Source: Flavivirga eckloniae (GTDB lineage: Bacteria; Bacteroidota; Bacteroidia; Flavobacteriales; Flavobacteriaceae). From it: a stretch of 64,000 bases of DNA. The number at the start of each line of letters is the position of its first letter. The first letter of the stretch is position 1. Below the pieces are notes generated by a model, which was given only the letters and a program-made list of their open reading frames with translations, had not been told where the DNA came from and did not search any database. Below, piece after piece: positions 60,368 through 64,000 of the stretch. The stretch covers positions 3,549,001-3,613,000 of the forward strand of contig NZ_CP025791.1 of NCBI RefSeq assembly GCF_002886045.1, given 5' to 3'. The translations under genes and the position numbers were made by a program.

Positions 60368-60554
60368 TCGCAAAAAATTCTCCGAGGCTCTGCCTTGGAG
60401 TATCCGTTGAAATTGTCATTCCCGTAAAAACGGGAATCTAAATAACAGAATTTCGATTTTTGAACAGAAAGTTCAAAATTAAATGAGCTAAATATTTCTA
60501 TGACTTTGCCTCTAGAATAGTTCGTTTTAAGAAATTCTTTATAAAATAAAACTT
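60368..60554. repeat. Dispersed repeat fragments between nuoB and nuoC
   Basis: GTCATTCCCGTAAAAACGGG at about 60415 contains the hairpin CCCGT-AAAA-ACGGG, and AGGCTCTGCCTTGG lies just before it. Such hairpins are typical intergenic repeats here. No gene is seen. Confidence 0.5.
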
Positions 60555-61016
60555 ATGACCAACGAAGCCTTACAAAACTTAATAACTAATTGGATGCCTG
60601 ATTTAGAGTTTACCGAAGAAGCATCCCAGTTTTTAAATGTTACGGTTTCGCCCGAAAACCTTCATCAATTAATGACAGAATTAAAAAATAATAACGAAAC
60701 TAAATTCGATTATTTGTTTTGTTTAAGTGGTGTTGATTGGAATCCTGAACTAGGCGTTGTGTATCATTTAGAATCCACAATTCATAGGCATACTATTGTT
60801 GTAAAAGTAAAAATAGCAGATCGGGAAAACCCTACTCTAGATACAGTATGCGATATATGGAGAACTGCCGAATTCCACGAACGTGAAGTGTTTGATTTCT
60901 TCGGAATAAAATTCAATAATCATCCCAATTTAAAACGCCTGTTTTTAACAGACGAGTGGGAAGGATTTCCGTTAAGAAAAGACTATGAAGACGCTATTAA
61001 TATGGTTATTAAATAA
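60555..61016 (+). CDS. nuoC: Complex I subunit NuoC
   Basis: The 30-kDa-type subunit of the peripheral arm, 153 residues. Marks are FDYLFCLSGVDWNPELGVVY, IWRTAEFHEREVFDFFGIKF, and LKRLFLTDEWEGFPLRKDYE, the family's C-terminal signature. It is short but complete for Bacteroidota. nuoD follows 6 nt later as a separate gene (not fused). Confidence 0.95.
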   Translation: MTNEALQNLITNWMPDLEFTEEASQFLNVTVSPENLHQLMTELKNNNETKFDYLFCLSGVDWNPELGVVYHLESTIHRHTIVVKVKIADRENPTLDTVCDIWRTAEFHEREVFDFFGIKFNNHPNLKRLFLTDEWEGFPLRKDYEDAINMVIK

Positions 61017-61022
61017 GTAAAT

Positions 61023-62144
61023 ATGGATACAGTTGCCGTAAATAATAACTTTAAATCTGAGGAGTATTTCATTAACATGGGGCCTCAGCATCCGGCAACA
61101 CACGGAGTCCTCCGTCTTTTATTAACTATTGATGGCGAGATTATTAAAAAAGTAGAGCCAGATTTAGGATATATTCACCGATCTATCGAAAAAATGAGCG
61201 AGCGTGATAGTTATCAGCAAATAGTTCATTTAACAGATAGAATGGATTATTTATCATCTCATATTAACAATGAAGCTGTTTGTTTAACAGTAGAAAATGC
61301 TTTAGAGTTAGAAATTCCGGAGCGTGTAAAAGTTATTCGGACCATTTTAGGCGAGTTAACAAGAATTGCTTCCCACTGTTTATGGTGGGGTGTTATGGGT
61401 ATGGATGTTGGAGCGTTAACCACTTATTTCTATGGGTTCAGAGATCGTGAAATGATCAATGATATTTTCGAAGAAACCTGTGGTGCGCGCTTAACCATGA
61501 ACTATAATATTCCCGGAGGGTTAATGTTCGATATTCATCCAAATTTTGTAAAACGAACCAAAGATTTTATTGCGCATTTTAAAACAAAGCTTCCGGAATA
61601 CGATACCCTTTTAACCGGAAATGTCATTTTTCAAAAACGGATGAAAGGCGTTGGTATATTAACCAAAGAAGATGCTATTTCGTTCGGAGCTTCTGGTCCT
61701 GTTGGACGTGGTTCGGGGTACTCATGCGATGTTAGAAAACACCATCCGTATAGTGCTTACGATAGAGTGACCTTTAAAGAATCCTTAAAAACAGATGGAG
61801 ACAGTCTATCACGATATCAAGTTAGAATTCAGGAAATGTGGGAGTCCATTGCGATTATAGAACAATTAATCGATAACATTCCAGAAGGCGAGCATAAAGT
61901 AACCACCAAAGTCGTGATTAAATTACCTCCAGGAGAATATTATCAAAAAGTTGAAACTGCTCGTGGCGAACTAGGTGTTTACGTAATAAGTACAGGAACT
62001 AAAAACCCGTATCGTGTTAAGTTTCGATCTCCCGGGTTTTCAAATTTGTCATTACTCAATCATATAGCGGTAGGTGGGAAAATTGGTGATTTAGTGGCAA
62101 CTATGGCAACATTGGATCTTGTGATACCGGATATTGATAGATGA
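61023..62144 (+). CDS. nuoD: Complex I subunit NuoD
   Basis: The 49-kDa-type subunit forming the quinone cavity with NuoB, 373 residues. Marks are NMGPQHPATHGVLRLLLTID, EPDLGYIHRSIEKMSERDSY, the segment ELTRIASHCLWWGVMGMDVG and GASGPVGRGSGYSCDVRKHH, with LGVYVISTGTKNPYRVKFRS near the end and the usual final LDLVIPDIDR. Intact. In most bacteria nuoE, nuoF and nuoG follow; here the next gene is nuoH, after a 136-nt gap with repeat-like sequence. Confidence 0.95.
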   Translation: MDTVAVNNNFKSEEYFINMGPQHPATHGVLRLLLTIDGEIIKKVEPDLGYIHRSIEKMSERDSYQQIVHLTDRMDYLSSHINNEAVCLTVENALELEIPERVKVIRTILGELTRIASHCLWWGVMGMDVGALTTYFYGFRDREMINDIFEETCGARLTMNYNIPGGLMFDIHPNFVKRTKDFIAHFKTKLPEYDTLLTGNVIFQKRMKGVGILTKEDAISFGASGPVGRGSGYSCDVRKHHPYSAYDRVTFKESLKTDGDSLSRYQVRIQEMWESIAIIEQLIDNIPEGEHKVTTKVVIKLPPGEYYQKVETARGELGVYVISTGTKNPYRVKFRSPGFSNLSLLNHIAVGGKIGDLVATMATLDLVIPDIDR

Positions 62145-62370
62145 GGGAAGAGCGATGACCGGTGATAGGTGTTTGATGATAGAGAAAGAAGAAATTAACT
62201 AGTAGAAAAAGAGTTTAATAAATTTTATAAAGAATCATTTCATTTAATGAATGATATGATTCATTTAGAAATAAATTATAATGTTTAGTTTAATCATGCA
62301 ATATTGGTCATTTATCATCGGTCTTCAGTCACCGGTCACCAATCTTCCGTCTTCTATCTCCGGTCATCCA
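62145..62370. repeat. GGTCATC/GATGACC-type repeats around the nuoH 5' end
   Basis: GCGATGACCGGTGATAGGTG at about 62151 and CTATCTCCGGTCATCCATC at about 62355 are inverted relatives (13 of 16 in the core). Between them TCATCGGTCTTCAGTCACCGG at about 62313 repeats the same words. The second half is translated as part of the predicted nuoH N-terminus. Confidence 0.6.
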
Positions 62371-63426
62371 TCATTAAACATAACCGAAACCATACAAAAT
62401 TGGCTTATTGGCACGATGTCAGAAGGAACAGCAAACATCTTAGCAATGGTCATAGTCGCTTTAATCTATTTAGGGATTTTTTCTGTTGCCGGATTGTTTT
62501 TGGTACTCCTCGAACGTAGGGTGGCTGCTTGGTTTCAGTTGCGTATAGGTCCAAATCGTGTTGGCCCTCTAGGATTATTACAAACCATGGCAGATGCTTT
62601 AAAACTGGTTTCAAAAGAACTAACAGGAACTGTAAAAGCTGATAAGTTTTTATACAATTTAGCGCCCTATTTTGTTATTGTAACGGCGTTGATGGCATTA
62701 GCTGTTCTGCCGTTTACACAAGGTTTTCAAGCATTTGATGTTAATATAGGTATCTTCTTTTTAATAGCCGTTTCATCCATTGGGGTGATAGGTATTCTAT
62801 TAGGAGGTTGGAGTAGTAATAATAAGTTTGCTCTAATTGGTGCAATGCGTAGTGGGGTTCAAACGATAAGTTATGAGTTGTCTGTTGGTTTGTCTTTATT
62901 GACCATGATTTTATTGACAGGCACATTACAACTTTCAGAAATTATCGAAGTCCAGAAAGGGGGTTGGCTCATCGTACAAGGACATATTCCGGCTATCATT
63001 GCTTTTATGATTTTTATGATATCAGGAACGGCTGAAACGAACAGAGCGCCTTTTGATATGGTTGAAGCCGAATCGGAACTTGGCGCAGGTTTTCATACGG
63101 AATATTCAGGTATGAAATTCGCTTATTTCTTTTTAGCAGAGTTTATAAACATGTTTATTATAGCAGCCATTGGAGCAACTGTATTCTTTGGAGGTTGGTT
63201 ATCGCCTTTCGGAATAACAGAATCTATCCCATGGCTGGGTGTATTCTGGTTTTTAGGAAAAACATTTGTTTTAATATTCCTAATGATGTGGTTTAGATGG
63301 ACATTCCCACGATTACGGGTTGACCAATTATTGACGCTCGAATGGAAATATCTATTGCCAATCAACTTGGTGAATATCGTTGTTATGGCAATAGTGGTTT
63401 GGCTCAACTTAATTATAAGTTGGTAA
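62281..63426 (+). CDS. nuoH: Complex I subunit NuoH
   Basis: The membrane subunit joining the pump arm to the quinone module. The core marks are LLERRVAAWFQLRIGPNRVG then PLGLLQTMADALKLVSKE, GAMRSGVQTISYELSVGLSL, ETNRAPFDMVEAESELGAGF and the late WFRWTFPRLRVDQLL. From the ATG at 62281 it has 381 residues, about 40 more than usual. Residues about 10-32 are encoded by GGTCATC-type repeat DNA, so the true start may be 62281, 62296 or as late as the ATG at 62416 (MSEGTANILAMVIVAL). Eight or nine membrane helices are seen. Confidence 0.92.
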   Translation: MFSLIMQYWSFIIGLQSPVTNLPSSISGHPSLNITETIQNWLIGTMSEGTANILAMVIVALIYLGIFSVAGLFLVLLERRVAAWFQLRIGPNRVGPLGLLQTMADALKLVSKELTGTVKADKFLYNLAPYFVIVTALMALAVLPFTQGFQAFDVNIGIFFLIAVSSIGVIGILLGGWSSNNKFALIGAMRSGVQTISYELSVGLSLLTMILLTGTLQLSEIIEVQKGGWLIVQGHIPAIIAFMIFMISGTAETNRAPFDMVEAESELGAGFHTEYSGMKFAYFFLAEFINMFIIAAIGATVFFGGWLSPFGITESIPWLGVFWFLGKTFVLIFLMMWFRWTFPRLRVDQLLTLEWKYLLPINLVNIVVMAIVVWLNLIISW

Positions 63427-63768
63427 GTAAAATGGCAGTCTGAGACCTGTGTTAAAAATTTTAACTAGTGTATGGAATGACGTCATCGGGTGTCATTCGG
63501 AAGCCTGCCTGTCGGCAGACAGGGAGGTACGACTGAAGAATCTTTAGAGATTAATTATAAAGATTCTTCGCTGCGCTCTGAATGACAAACGATTGAAAAA
63601 TTAAGTACTTATAAGAAATGTCAATGGTAGCGCAGTCGAAGACAATGTAAGTTTTAGTTTTTAAAAGCATTTCGACCGCGCTCAATGTGACAAAACAAAA
63701 TATAATGACGAACTATCGGAAACAGTTAGAGGTTTGAAAATAATATTTGATTGAAAATTTTAAAGCGT
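63427..63768. repeat. Dispersed repeat cluster between nuoH and nuoI
   Basis: No gene is seen in these 342 bases. They hold GTGTCATTCGGAAGCCTGCC with the near-palindrome at 63504-63523 (CCTGCCTGTCGGCAGACAGG), then GATTCTTCGCTGCGCTCTGA at about 63563, then an inverted pair: GTAGCGCAGTCGAAGACA (63627-63644) and CATTTCGACCGCGCTCAATG (from 63668). Members of at least two repeat groups are stacked here inside what should be one operon. Confidence 0.7.
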
Positions 63769-64000
63769 ATGAGTTATTTTTCAGATATATACAAAGGGAT
63801 AAAGACGCTGCTTAAGGGTATGGGTGTTACTGGAAAGTACTTTATAACCTCGCGAAAAGGAGCCATAACGCAGCAATATCCAGATAACCGTAATACCTTA
63901 AAGATGTTTGAACGTTTTCGAGGAGAAGTGGTGATGCCTCATGATGAAAATAACGAGCACACATGTACAGGTTGTCAAAAATGTGAGATAGCATGCCCTA
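63769..64000 (+). CDS. nuoI: Complex I subunit NuoI (5' part)
   Basis: The ferredoxin-like subunit with clusters N6a and N6b; only the first 77 codons are inside the window. The ATG at 63769 opens MSYFSDIYKGIKTLLKGMGV, followed by ITQQYPDNRNTLKMFERFRG and the first cluster motif CTGCQKCEIACP at the window edge. In enzymes without NuoEFG, NuoI is the expected entry point for electrons from ferredoxin. Confidence 0.93.
   Translation, partial: MSYFSDIYKGIKTLLKGMGVTGKYFITSRKGAITQQYPDNRNTLKMFERFRGEVVMPHDENNEHTCTGCQKCEIACP

Noticed and set aside
1-64000. tRNA, rRNA, tmRNA genes and CRISPR arrays
   Set aside because: The intergenic regions were scanned by eye for T-loop signatures, cloverleaf arms and evenly spaced direct repeats; none was convincing.

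Overview
The window is AT-rich and densely coded. It looks like a member of the Bacteroidota, most likely a marine Flavobacteriaceae. Supporting signs are type IX secretion sorting domains, lipoproteins of the DUF4296 and Big_5 types, DUF3098 and DUF4271 proteins in their usual flavobacterial settings, a fused ~1,176-residue pyruvate:ferredoxin oxidoreductase, and promoters with the Bacteroidota -7 box TAnnTTTG just ahead of many start codons. No tRNA, rRNA, CRISPR array, transposase or integrase was seen. Species cannot be named from the sequence alone.

Layout. Positions 1-4,400 hold truB, uppP, DUF3098, a small membrane protein and ftsX on the minus strand, a familiar flavobacterial series that is broken here by a plus-strand glycerate kinase. 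Positions 4,500-20,200 carry leuS, DUF302, a SemiSWEET, alanine dehydrogenase, a Zn-peptidase, a membrane MutS-like ATPase, a thioredoxin/TPR protein, a LytS/LytTR pair, a frameshifted GNAT, and a methionine aminotransferase/omega-amidase pair. At 20,600-23,200 a very AT-rich pair of PUA-like (ASCH-type) genes lies between an intact comF and a 22-codon remnant of a second comF start. Positions 23,300-46,100 are mostly core metabolism: glyS, Lrp, saccharopine dehydrogenase, pckA, hemD, a polyprenol-phosphate mannosyltransferase, pyrC, tyrS, a PhoB/PhoR-type pair, trmB, an ATL protein, Mrp and NifU, plus a decayed trpB 3' end.

Positions 46,156-64,000 are an energy cluster: PFOR (nifJ), a 2[4Fe-4S] ferredoxin, 2-oxoacid:ferredoxin oxidoreductase korAB, then nuoABCD directly followed by nuoH and nuoI. 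The NADH-input genes nuoEFG are absent from their usual place. Together these genes suggest that ferredoxin reduced by 2-oxoacid oxidation may feed a complex I-like pump. The cluster is split at about 49.7-56.0 kb by an accessory island: a RelA/SpoT-domain protein with a structured leader, a secreted beta-propeller-like protein, and a 1,083-residue YCF48/FN3-type T9SS protein. These are separated by large inverted and direct repeats that resemble cassette recombination sites.

A second theme is a set of short dispersed palindromic repeats (cores such as GAGCGYAGTCGAAGTG and its complement, CCTGCCTGCCGGCAGG, and AGACCTGTCAGG) in nearly every longer gap. Several copies appear to lie in frame inside essential genes: three in leuS, one in truB and one at the 5' end of nuoH. 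This is the most unusual pattern in the window. The best candidates for undescribed biology are these coding repeats, the GNAT-ASCH/ASCH pair at the duplicated comF, and the SAS-containing cassette island.
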